DNA of 64,000 nucleotides from Rachicladosporium sp. CCFEE 5018. Its lineage: Eukaryota; Ascomycota; Dothideomycetes; Cladosporiales; Cladosporiaceae. The notes under the pieces are model-generated. The model saw nothing but the letters and a program-made list of their open reading frames with translations. It had not been told where the DNA came from and made no database searches. Below, one piece after another: positions 1 through 10,692 of the stretch. The stretch covers positions 457,969-521,968 of the forward strand of contig KZ111155.1 of the NCBI GenBank assembly GCA_002077045.2, written 5' to 3'. The position numbers and the translations under genes were made by a program. Numbering within the stretch: position 1 is the first letter of the stretch; every line of letters starts with the position of its first letter.

Positions 1-839
1 TCGCCACCCGTGTGCCCTGTGGTGGGGTCAAAGCCTTGCCCAGGAGTATGGAGTGCAGGACTCGACATGCTTCGTGGGTTGTTAGGCATGATAAGAAAGG
101 GCTGCTTCTCATCGTTCTCGTCCTCGTCAGCAGGATTATACCACGAAGTCTCTGTCATTTCAGAGTCGCCCGTAGTCGCCCGAGTCAGCGAGGAGGGTGT
201 AGCGGTATGCGAGTACGCGGCGGGTGATTGATGAGCAGGCAGAAGGTACGAGGTAGCATCGTGACTCGTACTTGGCGCAGTCGAGTACTCTGGAGACCAG
301 ACAGCTGAAAGCGGAGGTAGTTGCACAGGCGTGGGCATGTCTGCGCTCACGTTGGAAGCTTTGCGGGAGTACTCATATGGAGATGGTGCACCAGCGGAGA
401 CCGTCTGGTCTGTCGTCGAGTCTTCGGGCGATTTGCTTGACGAAGCAATTGAAGGCCCCCCTCCCGCGCCTTCACGGACGTACAGGCCTCCATAGCCTGA
501 ATCTATGTCTTCGTCAATCTCATCGGAGGCCGTCGAATCTGACCGTGGGCCTACGCATGCTCGCCTTTTCGCATCATCAGCACGACTGTCGAGGCTCTCG
601 TGTTTCCTCTTCGGATTCGGGGCTTTCGGACACTGATTGCGCTCCAAGTGGCGAATGGGTCCTTCCTTTCGCGTGAAGTTCTGCTCACAGTACTGGCAGC
701 TGAAGCCAGAGGGTGGCGCAAGTCCAGCATTATCGGCGTGTCGCTTCGTCTTGAGGTGCGAGCGATACGCCCTCTTCGCGGTGAAAGTAAGATTGCAGTC
801 CCCGCATATGAACGTGCTAGCCCGCGAGGTGTCTGACAT
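1..839 (-). CDS. C2H2 zinc-finger protein, 3' end cut by window edge
   Basis: This is a putative nuclear nucleic-acid-binding protein. The ATG at 839 opens a frame that runs off the left edge, so only 279 residues are seen. Finger 1 has C12, C15, H28 and H34. Finger 2 has C48, C51, H64 and C70, a C2HC variant. A basic stretch (PKRKHESLD, DAKRR) follows, and the rest is a long Ser/Thr/Pro-rich acidic region typical of fungal regulators. A longer open frame upstream begins at a non-ATG codon, so I chose the ATG just before the first finger. The homeolog at 38637-39475 is cut at exactly the same base. The target is unknown; the fold is clear, the regulatory role inferred. Confidence 0.8.
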   Translation of the reverse strand, partial: MSDTSRASTFICGDCNLTFTAKRAYRSHLKTKRHADNAGLAPPSGFSCQYCEQNFTRKEGPIRHLERNQCPKAPNPKRKHESLDSRADDAKRRACVGPRSDSTASDEIDEDIDSGYGGLYVREGAGGGPSIASSSKSPEDSTTDQTVSAGAPSPYEYSRKASNVSADMPTPVQLPPLSAVWSPEYSTAPSTSHDATSYLLPAHQSPAAYSHTATPSSLTRATTGDSEMTETSWYNPADEDENDEKQPFLIMPNNPRSMSSPALHTPGQGFDPTTGHTGG

Positions 840-1848
840 CCTCCAGTCGACTCGCGTTGAGACGTTGAGAGGCAAAACGAAGCGAGCGGCAGTCAACGAG
901 AGACTGGAAGATCCAGACGCGGGCAGTGCGGTCTTGTGGCCAGGCTGTCAAAGACGTGAGACGGACCGTGATCGTGCCGCCCACTTGCATGCATGAAATC
1001 TGAGACCAATGGGCAGCTGCGGTGAACGGCCGGAATAGATACGTCTATGTCCGGGAATAGTGCCTTGCCAGTGTAGTTCAGACTTGCTCCCAGAATGATT
1101 CTTTCATCTGCGCGGCGCCGGCAGCAGATTGAAGCAATCTCGAAACATGTTATCCTGGTAAATCATAGAGAGGTGCAAGATGATCTGCCAATCTCAGCCG
1201 TGAGGTTGAAAGCCTATGTGGTCATAGCGCGAACGGGTCACCATCCGATCGTCTTCTACGCGCCGGCGGCCTCCCAAAGTTTCGCGGAACGGACAGCTCG
1301 AGTCCCGTACAATTGGTAGCGATGCCATGCTGCCAAGGAGCGGGCTCGATGAGGGGCGTGGGGTTATAGACCGTGCTGCCCTTGTGTGTTTCAGCCCCAA
1401 GCGTTCTCTAGGCCGAAAGATCCGCGTCGGATTTGCAGGGCCGAGAACATAGGTTTGCGCTAGAAACTTGGAAGCAATCGATACGATTTCTTTTCCACAG
1501 CCTCCTGAGAAGGCGCAGATACAGTAGTCTGCAGGAAAGTGGCATCGCGTACCAGTGCAGAGACCCTGCCACGCGGTGGAACTCTCAGCCTCCTATCTGC
1601 ATGCTGAAGGCATTGCACGCCGTGGCACCACCACGCGCTCTTCGCGAATACAAGATCGTAGTCTCAGCGTCACGATGCCGATGACGAACCTATCCACATC
1701 GGCTCATGTCATTCTTGATTGAGCACCCACTGATTGGGCCAGATGGTACAGTACATGTACCTCTGTTACTCGAAAGGGACTGTTTGGAGTATAGCTTGCT
1801 GTACATGTGCGCACTTACGTTTCCGCAGATGACATTCATGCAATGCTC
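840..1848. other. Intergenic region, no gene seen
   Basis: About 1 kb lies between the 5' end of the zinc-finger gene and the 3' end of the O-methyltransferase gene. Short open frames occur on both strands, but copy B (39476-40483) carries single-base indels here and no frame is preferentially conserved. It presumably holds the zinc-finger promoter and the methyltransferase 3'UTR. Confidence 0.5.
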
Positions 1849-3033
1849 CTACAGTGGAAGCGCTACCTCGACAACGCACTCACTACTCGGGTCAAAGGGC
1901 CTGAATACCTCGGTGACACGCAATCCCGCGGTCTCTACCAGCTGCCGCCACTGCCTTTCAGTCCGCTCAGCAGCCGACCCCAGAGCCATCATACCCAGAT
2001 CCATACTGGTCAAACTCCGGCTCGAGCCACGATCCGGTACCAACAGATCATTTATCGCGATCCGACTGTCCACGTCCATGCCCTTCGCTACGTTCTGCAA
2101 GATCAAGGCACAGTTCTTATCATCCCAATCGTGCAGGACGCTATGTAGGTAGAACAATCTCGCCTTCCGTGGCTGCGGTGTGAAGAAGTCGTGCGCCTCG
2201 CGCTGAATACCCGCATCGAGTTTCGCGGGATCAATCGAGTCGATGACTTCCTTGCGGTCTTGGACAACAAGCTTCCCAGAAAGATCTGGGTGCTGCGACA
2301 GTACGGCAGCAAGGTCGTGACCGAGTCCACCACCAACATCCACAAGAGCGATAGCGCCACTATTGCTGTCGGGTACGTGCCGCAGACGTTCTCGCAGCGG
2401 GTAGAAAGTCGTCCAATGCTCCTTGCCTTCTCGGTAAACGCCCATGAAATCAGCGAAAGACTTCACTAGCAGTGGATTGGCCGAGACGTAGGGGAAGAAG
2501 TGTTGCTTAGTGTTGAGCGCATCTTGCAGCGGTGCGTCAACTGGATTGGATGGGTTCTGGTAGGATCGCTTGGAGAGGTAACTTGGGATCTCCCACATAC
2601 TTCGGGACATGATGTCGTGCCCGTAGATCGCGCCTCCTAGGATGCCGGGGGTGGTGAGAGCATTTGAGATCCGGGTCGCACAGTACGCATCGACACCAGT
2701 CTCGAAAATGATGTCAACCGATGCCAGAAAAGCGGCAATACGACGAACCAGATCAGGCGAGGCATTGCGAGGTTTGGCAAGATCGAGGATGCTAGTCGAC
2801 GCTCCGTCGGCGGCCTTTAGTGTTTTGAAGATGTCCAGGTCAATCGCTGTGCGGACAGTCGCAGCGCGCAGAGGGCCGGTGGAAAATGTCGACCAAATCA
2901 TTTGAGTGGGTGTCTCGACGGACGCTGAGAGCTGATATGTGAGCGGCAGGAGCTTCTCTTTAGCTCCAGGTACTCCATTCGAGACGTCGCGGTTACACTG
3001 CGTGATAGCCTCGATGAGTTGAGTGGTATCCAT
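1849..3033 (-). CDS. SAM-dependent O-methyltransferase (COMT-like, family 2), intact copy
   Basis: This is a 394-aa intronless plant-type (class II) O-methyltransferase, which in fungi usually methylates hydroxyl groups of aromatic or polyketide metabolites using S-adenosylmethionine. The N-terminal winged-helix and dimerisation region spans about residues 45-190. SAM motif I is VDVGGGLGHD at 231-240. The acceptor-deprotonating His lies in LHDWDD near residue 301, followed by a family-typical acidic C-terminal segment. The start at 3033 gives a normal family length. No polyketide synthase or other biosynthetic core gene is nearby, so the substrate cannot be inferred. The copy B homeolog carries a frameshift after codon 27, making this the only fully intact version in the window. 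Confidence 0.88.
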   Translation of the reverse strand: MDTTQLIEAITQCNRDVSNGVPGAKEKLLPLTYQLSASVETPTQMIWSTFSTGPLRAATVRTAIDLDIFKTLKAADGASTSILDLAKPRNASPDLVRRIAAFLASVDIIFETGVDAYCATRISNALTTPGILGGAIYGHDIMSRSMWEIPSYLSKRSYQNPSNPVDAPLQDALNTKQHFFPYVSANPLLVKSFADFMGVYREGKEHWTTFYPLRERLRHVPDSNSGAIALVDVGGGLGHDLAAVLSQHPDLSGKLVVQDRKEVIDSIDPAKLDAGIQREAHDFFTPQPRKARLFYLHSVLHDWDDKNCALILQNVAKGMDVDSRIAINDLLVPDRGSSRSLTSMDLGMMALGSAAERTERQWRQLVETAGLRVTEVFRPFDPSSECVVEVALPL

Positions 3034-3969
3034 CTTGAATACACGGCGGCCAAGCTGCTTTGGTCGTCGTCACTTGTCGTCAATACAAACAAGACAGAGA
3101 TTTACTCGTATGGACAACGTGAACCTATAGCTCAAGAGTGACATGGGAACTTTCAACTAGAGACATCGAGGGAGCTGAGCAATCCACCAGATCAGTAGGA
3201 AATATACTTTGACAATGTGCTGGGCCGGTGGGGGCCGAAATCCTTCCCAGCTTGCAGCACGACGACCTGTCAAACTCCATTGCCACGCCTGCCACGCGTT
3301 GTTGACCAATGTGCTTTGCAATTGCTGGACGGCGTATGTGTGCCGCGTTAAAGGACGATGATGCGAAAACCAAGGGTACCGCGAAGTGTAGTTGATACAG
3401 TCGCCGCTTTCCCTTGGCCTCGATATCAGAGTGTTAGTGGGTGACTCGAGTCTGGTCTACCTTATCTTGCGATCGAGCTTGTTGTGCTGTGCTGAGTGAT
3501 GACATATGTAGTGTGCTATACAGAGATCGAGGATGCTCGACGTGCTGAGACGCTGTTGGCATCGCCTGTGGTGGTACAGACATCCCGCGCTGCACTGATT
3601 AGGGGACACCTCAGCCTCGTGTGAGTGATGTTGAAAACAAAAATGCGATGTTGTGGCGCCCGCATGTAGAGGCGGGGACGGCACCGCATGCAGAGAAGCT
3701 CACTGAGGAACATCGTTCTCCTCCCCAGGCTCGATGGCATGAGTATGCGATGCCGCCGGGTATGGCTCAACCAGCAGCCTGCAATCCTCAGGGATGCATG
3801 AGGTGCATGGCGCGGTGCAGTGGTCTTATTGCATGCGATGCTCAAGAGTTGTATGAGTAGATAAGAAAGATATGTTCGCAGCGCCGAGATTGGGAGATAT
3901 CGGAATTCTTGGAGTTATATTCGATCAGCCCGGGCATTCAATACTAGCCGCTATTCGCCCAACGCAAGC
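3034..3969. other. Intergenic region, no gene seen
   Basis: This 936-bp stretch precedes a possible small secreted protein. The distance to that ATG is the same in copy B, so there is no net length change. An 82-codon minus-strand frame at 3125-3373 is open in both copies, but most of the differences between copies change amino acids, which argues against coding. Confidence 0.45.
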
Positions 3970-4332
3970 ATGTTGCAGCAGAAGTCAGTAGTCTGCGTAG
4001 TGCTCATCTTATTGGCTTACTGCCATTCATCTGTCGCCTTACCAGCGTCCGAGTCAGCAGCCCACTGTTGTCCGGTGCCGCCCACTTCTACAAACGCAAT
4101 TCCATCGAGTCAACAGACTACGACGATGGCACTAGCTGTGCTTGACGCTTGCAATGGACTCATCAGCATCGTTGTCACTACCATCCTCGGCTACCTCCAG
4201 CTCCGGTATTTCGATCGAGTACTTAGAGGAGCACACATATCGCAAGACAGTTGGTCTGGAGCGGACCGCAAGCGTTGTGGGAGTCTCGACAGACGTTCCG
4301 AAAAGTCAGTGCTCGTCAGGATACGTAGATGA
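3970..4332 (+). CDS. Possible small secreted protein (uncertain)
   Basis: A 120-codon frame starts with a signal-peptide-like segment: a short polar start, a hydrophobic core (VVLILLAY) and a possible cleavage site around SVALPASE. Thr/Ser/Pro-rich sequence follows, then a second hydrophobic stretch (LISIVVTTILGYL) and a basic tail. The frame is kept in copy B (42604-42966), but about 14 of 120 residues differ, and an overlapping frame at 4142-4342 is also open in both, so selection for this protein is not demonstrated. No family is recognised. It may be a fast-evolving effector-like protein or non-coding. Confidence 0.3.
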   Translation: MLQQKSVVCVVLILLAYCHSSVALPASESAAHCCPVPPTSTNAIPSSQQTTTMALAVLDACNGLISIVVTTILGYLQLRYFDRVLRGAHISQDSWSGADRKRCGSLDRRSEKSVLVRIRR

Positions 4333-4801
4333 ATCGGGCTGATTTCCATACAGATGTTCGCGAGACTGTTCGTCCAGACTGTCAAGAAAAGACGTCACCC
4401 TGGAACATGCACCTGGGTCGGAGTGTGCGAAGGATTAAGCGTTGATGCAGCATACTCCGCGCGTAGTTGGCCCAGGCTTCCAGTATTGACTATCCCGACT
4501 TCGACCCGTCGAGTTCAAGGCCATTGATTGAAAGCATGTAGAGATCGTGTTCGGGCGATAGGCCGAATTGCGGTGGCGTAGATGATGGCTGCAGACGCAA
4601 GGCGTACAGTACTCACCTGATGTTTGGTGAGGTCGACTTACAGTTATAATGTACATCTGAAAGGGGGCATGTGCGATGTCCTCTGAGTGAGGCAGGCACG
4701 TTTGGTATCGTGGGCTTCTTTCAACGTCAGCTTGCACTCTAGTACTACATTGGGTATCGACTGCGATCACGCATCAGCAAATGCTACATCGTCCCTGGAA
4801 T
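4333..4801. other. Intergenic region upstream of the HARS stop
   Basis: About 470 bp lie between the possible secreted ORF and the convergent 3' end of HARS. A 111-codon minus-strand frame here is interrupted by indels in copy B, so it is not taken as a gene. Nothing else is recognised. Confidence 0.4.
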
Positions 4802-6539
4802 TCACTGTGCCAGGCTCATGTCCTGCACCCTGTTTGTCGCCTCGGCCGTCTGGCCAGCAGACTCTATTCTCGTCTTCACCTCTCGCTCAAGATCGGCCAT
4901 CTCTATGAGCACCCCATCCTTCTCCGCGTGTCCCTCAGGGAGACCCATCTCCTTGAACTTGCACTTGCCGCTCGCTAGCTCCTCTTCTCCCAGTATAACA
5001 GCGAATGGCACGCCGTTCACTTCCGCGGCCTTGAACTGCTGTGGCAGCTTCGGCTTTACCTTCCAGCTGAACTCTGCCTTGACACCAGCATCCCACAAAC
5101 GCCGCGCCACCTCCATCCTCTGAGGTAGCAGCCCATCAAAGCCTTTGCCGCCGAACGCCATGACAAAAACATCTACCTCATTCGTCCGTATTGGAGCTGA
5201 CGAGGCATCCGCTGCAAGACGTTGCTTTGTAATACTGAAAATGCGGTCGACACCGAACGAGATGCCGACGCAGGGGATCTGCTGCTTGCCGCTGAACATG
5301 CTGACGAGGTTGTCATAGCGTCCACCGGCCGCTACAGAGCCGACACCAACGCTGGGATCATTCGAGCGATCTTCTTCGCCATCGGCGGGCTTGCGGGGTT
5401 TCGAGGCCGTCTTTGCAGGCTTCTGGTCTGAGGATGTGGGTGGTGCGGAGCCTTCTGTGACGACTTCGTAGATCACTCCAGTGTAGTAGTCGAGTCCACG
5501 GGCGAGAGACATGTCGAAAGAGAGGTTCTTGAGTACCGAGAATGACTCAAGGTATGTGAAAAGGAGCGCCATATCCTCCAAGCCCTGCTTTGCGCTCGCA
5601 CTCGCGTTCAATCGTTCGTCGGCCTGTAGCTGTTGCAGCAGCTCCTTGCTGCCCTTCAGCACCACGTACTCTCCTATCCGGTCAGCCACATCCGCCTCGA
5701 GGCCCTTCTCTTCGGTCATCTCTCGCCGCACCTCTTCCCACGGTGACTTGTCCAGCTTATCCACAGCCGAGCTGATCGTCCTCATCTTGTCCGTCGGCAC
5801 TCCACACACCTCGAAGATGCCGTCCAGAATCTTTCTGTGGTTGATCTTAATTGTGAACTTCCCATCCCATCCCAGCTCGTGGAAGATCTCGCATGTAATC
5901 CTCGGGATCTCAGCATCGGGCAGCATAGGGTCATAGGTACCCGCAATATCGAAGTCGCACTGGTAGAATTCTCGCATACGTCCCTTCGTCATAGCAGGCT
6001 GATCTCTCCGGTAGACTTTTGCGATGTGGTAGCGTTTGATGTTCTGGACAGAAGAGTTCATGGCCAGCCATCGCGCGAAGGGCACTGTGAGGTCGTAGCG
6101 GAGGGAGCAGAGCTCGCCGCCCTGGTCTGCGAGGTCATAGATGAGCTTGCTGTCCTCGCCGTACTTTCCGGACAGAATCTCCTTCAGCTCAAACACAGGG
6201 CTGGCAAGGAGTCAGTAATGTGCAACGTGACTTCCGGGTTGAGCCATTGACCAACGTATCAATCGTAACAGCTCCGTGACGCTTGAAGACTTTGGTAATG
6301 GAGCTGAAGATCTTGTCTCGGATGATCATGTCCTTGCCCTCCCAGTCCTTTGTTCCCTTGGGCACCTTGAGCTGGAAGTTGCCCTTCCCATCGCCCTTCT
6401 CTTTACCCATGTCGCCGGAAAGAAATGCGGATGTTCCTTGGAGTCGGGTTTGCAGATGCTGCTGCTTGTAGGTGGCGCGGATCAAAAGACGCGAAGACGT
6501 AGAACGAAGCGAACGAGAAAGTGACTGAAAGGACTGCAT
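4802..6539 (-). CDS. HTS1: Histidyl-tRNA synthetase (cytosolic and mitochondrial)
   Basis: Class II aminoacyl-tRNA synthetase that charges tRNA-His. Exon 1 is 6539-6256, exon 2 is 6200-4802, and the 55-nt intron (6255-6201) has an ACTGAC branch site and CAG acceptor, giving 560 aa. Hallmarks are KGTKDW, the motif-2 region LRYDLTVPFARW, the HisRS signature LARGLDYYTG, AGGRYD and the motif-3 segment GISFGVDRI. The first 43 residues are Ser/Arg-rich and look like a mitochondrial presequence. A second in-frame ATG at 6410 (MGKEKGDGKG) would start the cytosolic form, as for yeast HTS1. The gene is divergent from VPS33, with 166 bp between the start codons. The copy B homeolog has the same structure, and I count four amino-acid differences in exon 2. 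Confidence 0.95.
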
Positions 6540-6700
6540 GCGCTGGATGCAAGATGATATGACTTATTGGTTGCGAGGTGACTCGGATTGTGACAAAATC
6601 TCAAGGACCCCACGTCACAACGCGACTGGAGTCGCGCCAAGCCACGACCTTCCAACACGAACAGACCTCGCTTGTACATCCTCACCCACTACCATCGGCC

Positions 6701-6706
6701 ATGTGA
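6701..6706 (+). promoter_or_regulatory. Start-stop uORF overlapping the VPS33 start
   Basis: The sequence ATGTGATGG places a one-codon uORF (ATG TGA) immediately before the main start, and the A of TGA is the A of the VPS33 ATG. The uORF ATG has G at -3, so some initiation is likely. The same arrangement is kept in copy B at 45350-45355 although neighbouring bases differ. Start-stop elements can stall ribosomes or force leaky scanning; an effect on VPS33 here is inference. Confidence 0.5.
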
Positions 6707-9048
6707 TGGCCGCCCACTCCGCCGCCAGGGCCATCAACGCCCAGGACATCACCGACAAAGCGCGGCGAGATCTGCTGCAGCTCTTGGAGGCTGTATGTAA
6801 GGCAACCACCTTCAACATATTCACCTCCACATTGCTGACCAGTACCAGGTCCGAGGCAAGAAGAATCTGGTGATTGAAAGGTCCCTGGCTGGCACTATCG
6901 GCCTCGTCGTCAAGTTCAGCACTCTCCAAGAGTACGGAGTCGACAAAGTCTTCTTCCTCGAGAACCACAATGTCGACTCTAGTCAACGCAACGTTGTATT
7001 CCTGGTGCGTGGGGAGAATGCGAAGAGAGTTCGCACGGTAGCAGGTAAGTAGCCTCTTCAGCTGATGCTAGCCATGTGGAAGCATATCCGGCGCTGCGTA
7101 CCTCAATGCACATCCCAGCATAATCTGGGGTCATAAAGTAGAATGAACGGATCTCCTCCACTCCCACTCTGGTCGTTCAGTCTTGACCCCTACATTGACA
7201 AAATGCACTACGCACCTGCATGCTTTTCATAGTTGTCATTGTACACTCGATCAATAGACTTTCTATCAGGGCGTGCACACAGTCAATGTCGACTTCCTGC
7301 AGCTCTTTGTGATCTCAGCTGACGAGGGACATACAGAGCAGATTAAGCTCATTCGAAGCGAGTCCAAAATCGAGCATGACTTCACGATCATTTGGGTACC
7401 GCGAAGAACGCTGGTCAGCAACACCGTGCTGGAAGAGCATGGTGTACTGGGCGAAGCCAACATCACGGAGCTGCCCTTACACTTCATACCACTAGAGCAT
7501 GACCTGCTGTCTCTAGAGCTGGATGATTCGTTTAGTGATCTGATGTTGCGAAAGGATCCGACGTCGATCTTCGCCTCAGCGCAAGCGCTTATGCTGCTGC
7601 AGAGGCAATATGGACTCTTCCCACGCATCCTGGGGAAAGGTGACAACGCCAAGAAGCTCGCAGATCTGCTTTTACGCATGCGCAGCGAAGATGATGTCAA
7701 CTCTTCCTCAGATCCGAACAACGCCTACTTGACTTCCTTCGGTCTTACGCCGAGCGCTGTGATCGAGAACCTGATTATCGTCGACCGTGAAGTCGACTTT
7801 CCCACGATACTTAGCACACAGCTCACGTACGAAGGTCTGCTCAATGAGGTGTTCGGAGTGAGTAATAACCAGACTGAAGTCGACTCGGCCATCCTAGGTG
7901 GAGTGGTCGCACCACAAGCAGATAAGAGTGCCGCACCGGCGATAACAGCAGCTACGAAGCGTAAGATTCAGCTCGACTCGAGCGACAAGCTGTACCCGAC
8001 GCTCCGCGATGGCAATTTTGCCACTATTGGTCCAGCACTAAACCGCACCGCCCGCCGTCTGCAGACGGATCAGCAGTCAATCAAGCAGACCGAGCAGTCT
8101 ATCTCAGATCTCAAGTCTTTCGTCCAGAAGCTTCCGTCCTACCAAGCCGAGCAGGCATCTCTCAAAATCCACACATCCCTCGCCGAAGAAGTGATGAAGA
8201 CAACTCGCTCTGAAACCTTCGGCAAAAGCCTCGAGATTCAACAGAACCTCCTGTCTGGCGCAGATCCAAGCACAATGCACGAGAACATCGAGGAGCTGAT
8301 CTCGCGTGGTGTACCTCTGAAGACCGTCCTCCGTCTTCTATGTCTAGAAAGCACTCTCTCCAATGGCCTCCGCGCCCGCGACCTCGAGTCCTTCAAAAGG
8401 CAGATCCTGCACGCGTATGGGTATCAGCATATCCTCACCCTCGCAAATTTGGAGAAGATGGCTCTACTCACAACGCGAGAATCACATCGCGGCTACCTCA
8501 ACCCTATAGCCAGCGCAGCAGGCGACCCGGCCACAGACATCACCTCTGTGCGCCGCGCGCTGAGTCTCTGGGTTGATGATGTGGCAGAGCAAGACCCAGA
8601 GGACACAGCGTATGTCTTTTCCGGCTACGCGCCACTGAGTGTTCGACTAGTGCAAGCTGTACTCCAGAAGTCTGTTATCTACAATCTCGCCAACCCGCCA
8701 AAGCCTGGAGCCGCCTCTGCTTACGCTGGACCAAGTGGTACAGGCTGGAAAGGCTTCGAAGACACGCTTTCGCGGATCCGAGGCGCAACTGTGGACGTTC
8801 TGCAGAAAGGCTCTGATGCTGGAGTGAGTGCTGCGAGGAAGACGCTTTGGACTGGGAAAGAGGGGCCGAGGACTTCGGTCGTCTTCTTTCTTGGTGGTGT
8901 GACGTTCGCAGAGGTTGCGGCGTTGAGGTTCGTGGGAATGAGAATCGGAGAGGCGAGTGGGAGGCGGATTGTAGTTGCTACGACCGGGATTGTGAGTGGA
9001 GATCGGGCTGTGGGGAGCGCGGTTGAGGGGAGGGTGTTTGGTGAGTGA
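6706..9048 (+). CDS. VPS33: VPS33, Sec1/Munc18-family subunit of HOPS/CORVET
   Basis: This SM protein helps assemble SNARE complexes during endosome and vacuole fusion. Exons are 6706-6792, 6849-7044 and 7337-9048, giving 664 aa. Intron 1 (56 nt) has a CTGAC branch site. Intron 2 (292 nt) starts with GTAAGT and ends ACAG at 7336, and joining there gives the family-typical VRTVAEQIK. Recognisable blocks are VRGKKNLVIERSLAGTIGL, FSTLQEYGVDKVFFLEN, VPRRTLVSN, LENDLLSLELDD-like EHDLLSLELDD, and GLFPRILGKGDNAKKLADLL. The C-terminal block VVFFLGGVTFAEVAALRF closes the SM fold. The frame is open upstream of exon 3 from 7270, but its phase does not fit exon 2 and it is poorly conserved, so it is treated as intron. 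Confidence 0.92.
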
Positions 9049-9233
9049 CGTGGGCTGTGAAGAAGTGAATGACTACATCTCATAGTACTCTGGCACTCAT
9101 ACTGTGCTATCTGTAGTGCCCTCGCTGTCGTCTTTGATGCCGTTACTTCGTTCCCAGGGTATCTTCGCTATGCCTTCGAGCCATCTCAAACCGCACGAAA
9201 CAGCCTCCAAATGCCTCATCCCTTGCACCTTCT

Positions 9234-10439
9234 CTACAACTCCGCCAACGCCCTCTCAGCCAACTCTCTATATCTCCCAGCATCGAATCTCTGCCACTTC
9301 CAGCCCCTTGCTCTCCCCTCCTCAATCCTCTTCTGCTTCTCCGAAGCCTGCACATCCGCCGGCGTAAAGCTCCAGAAGCTCCTTGACTGCGCCACACCTT
9401 TCGTCGCGGGCATCTTTGGCTCAGATATCCCCATCTGCTTACCACGCGGAATGCGAGCGAGCGGCGTACCGACCGTCGGACCAGTGCGAGCTGACCGCTG
9501 AGCTTGCGCTATGGTTGTCTTGAGACGAGCTGTCTGGACAAGACGGAGGTGAGTCTGGAGCTGGGCGCAGAGGGCGTCGAGGTGGGACTCGATCTTTGAT
9601 AGATCAAGCACAGGTCGCGCAGCTGTATTTACCGGCTTCTTCGGCGTTTCAAAGATTGGCTCGGGTAGATCATCGACAGGTGTCTGCGCTGACATCGGCG
9701 AGACTGCAGCTGAGATGTCTGAGCTGAAGACTGCGGAGCCAATGGGAGACACTGGGGATGTGGGAGAAACTTCGAAGGATGCTAGCTTGGAGCGTGGACG
9801 GTAGGTCGGAGTATTTGTCGTGAGTAGTGTGGGGAGGTAGGAGCGCGAATGAGCAGTACCAATATAGGGAAGCTTTGGAGGGAGGTGGTATTGCTTGGGT
9901 GGCGATCCAGGGCGGATTGGTCGCAGTAGACCTTGAGAAGTAGACTTCTGGAGACGCGGGCGGACATCTAGAAGTGACATACTTGAGTAGTCACGCTGGA
10001 GCATATTTGGTGGTGGACTGACAGCTGAGTCGACTCTTTCGCTCTCCTTATCGTCGAATAGCCTGTCCAGGGATGCTTTTTCGTCCGCTTCAGCTACACC
10101 TATCACAGAAGCTGGTAGCTTGCACAGACTAGCTCGACACTCTGCGACTGATGGGAGCGCGTCCATGGCGGTACGAAAGTGCTGCTCAGCCTGGTCGAAG
10201 GCTGGAAGCTTGGCTTGCGAATGTTCGTGTAGCGCTCTGGCGAGCTCATCGTGCGAGAGTCCAAGATAGAGATGAACGAAAGCTTGCCGCATCGGATTGC
10301 TCTGGTCGAACTGATGACTGACGAGCATAGTCTGCCGACAAGCATTGATGCTTTGTCGGTATTGCTTCGCCACAAAGGGCGCCTTGATGGCGAGTAAGTC
10401 GCTGGGATAGAAGTCGGTTGGTTCGCGTGTCGCATACAT
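9234..10439 (-). CDS. Conserved fungal protein of unknown function, TPR-like N-terminus
   Basis: A 401-aa intronless protein. Residues about 1-110 are helical with TPR-like spacing (a YRQSINACRQTML helix, then LYLGLSHDELARALHEHS and FDQAEQHFRTAMDALP). The middle (about 120-270) is Ser/Pro-rich and probably disordered, with repeated SP sites. The C-terminus has a coiled-coil-like helix (LDALCAQLQTHLRLVQTARLK) and a conserved-looking tail ending RFDAGRYRELAERALAEL. I recognise this tail pattern as belonging to a family of uncharacterised Pezizomycotina proteins, but no function is known to me. The gene is convergent with VPS33 (185 bp between stop codons). The homeolog at 47880-49085 has the same length. 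Confidence 0.75.
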   Translation of the reverse strand: MYATREPTDFYPSDLLAIKAPFVAKQYRQSINACRQTMLVSHQFDQSNPMRQAFVHLYLGLSHDELARALHEHSQAKLPAFDQAEQHFRTAMDALPSVAECRASLCKLPASVIGVAEADEKASLDRLFDDKESERVDSAVSPPPNMLQRDYSSMSLLDVRPRLQKSTSQGLLRPIRPGSPPKQYHLPPKLPYIGTAHSRSYLPTLLTTNTPTYRPRSKLASFEVSPTSPVSPIGSAVFSSDISAAVSPMSAQTPVDDLPEPIFETPKKPVNTAARPVLDLSKIESHLDALCAQLQTHLRLVQTARLKTTIAQAQRSARTGPTVGTPLARIPRGKQMGISEPKMPATKGVAQSRSFWSFTPADVQASEKQKRIEEGRARGWKWQRFDAGRYRELAERALAEL

Positions 10440-10692
10440 AGTGTTGACGCTGATGGCAGGGCAAAGCGTACTGCTAAGTCAATCTCATGCGTTGTGGGCA
10501 GTTCCAACCATACTGCTACAGTGTCTAGCACATGCCGATAAAACACAGACAGAGATGAAGTGAAGTCGCGAATTGCCTACCTTAACGAACGCTGCAGTTA
10601 CGGTCGACTGCATCATCGCAGGAAGGCGCGACCGTGGCTTGCGCAACATTCAAGAACTCCAACGCTGCATGCAGAAGTAGATGTACCTTTAT

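Noticed and set aside
1194..1400. 68-codon minus-strand frame with only two differences between copies
   Set aside because: The whole neighbourhood is about 95% identical, so this similarity is not evidence for coding; no family resemblance.
1849..3033. Secondary-metabolite gene cluster around the O-methyltransferase
   Set aside because: No polyketide synthase, NRPS, terpene synthase, P450 or transporter is present in the neighbourhood; the flanking genes are housekeeping.
3516..3845. 109-codon minus-strand frame shared by both copies
   Set aside because: Composition is Arg/His/Cys-rich and random-looking; no start context, intron or homology supports it.
7270..7336. In-frame 5' extension of VPS33 exon 3
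   Set aside because: The acceptor at 7269 gives the wrong phase with exon 2, four of about 22 residues differ in copy B, and the ACAG acceptor at 7336 restores the family sequence AEQIK.
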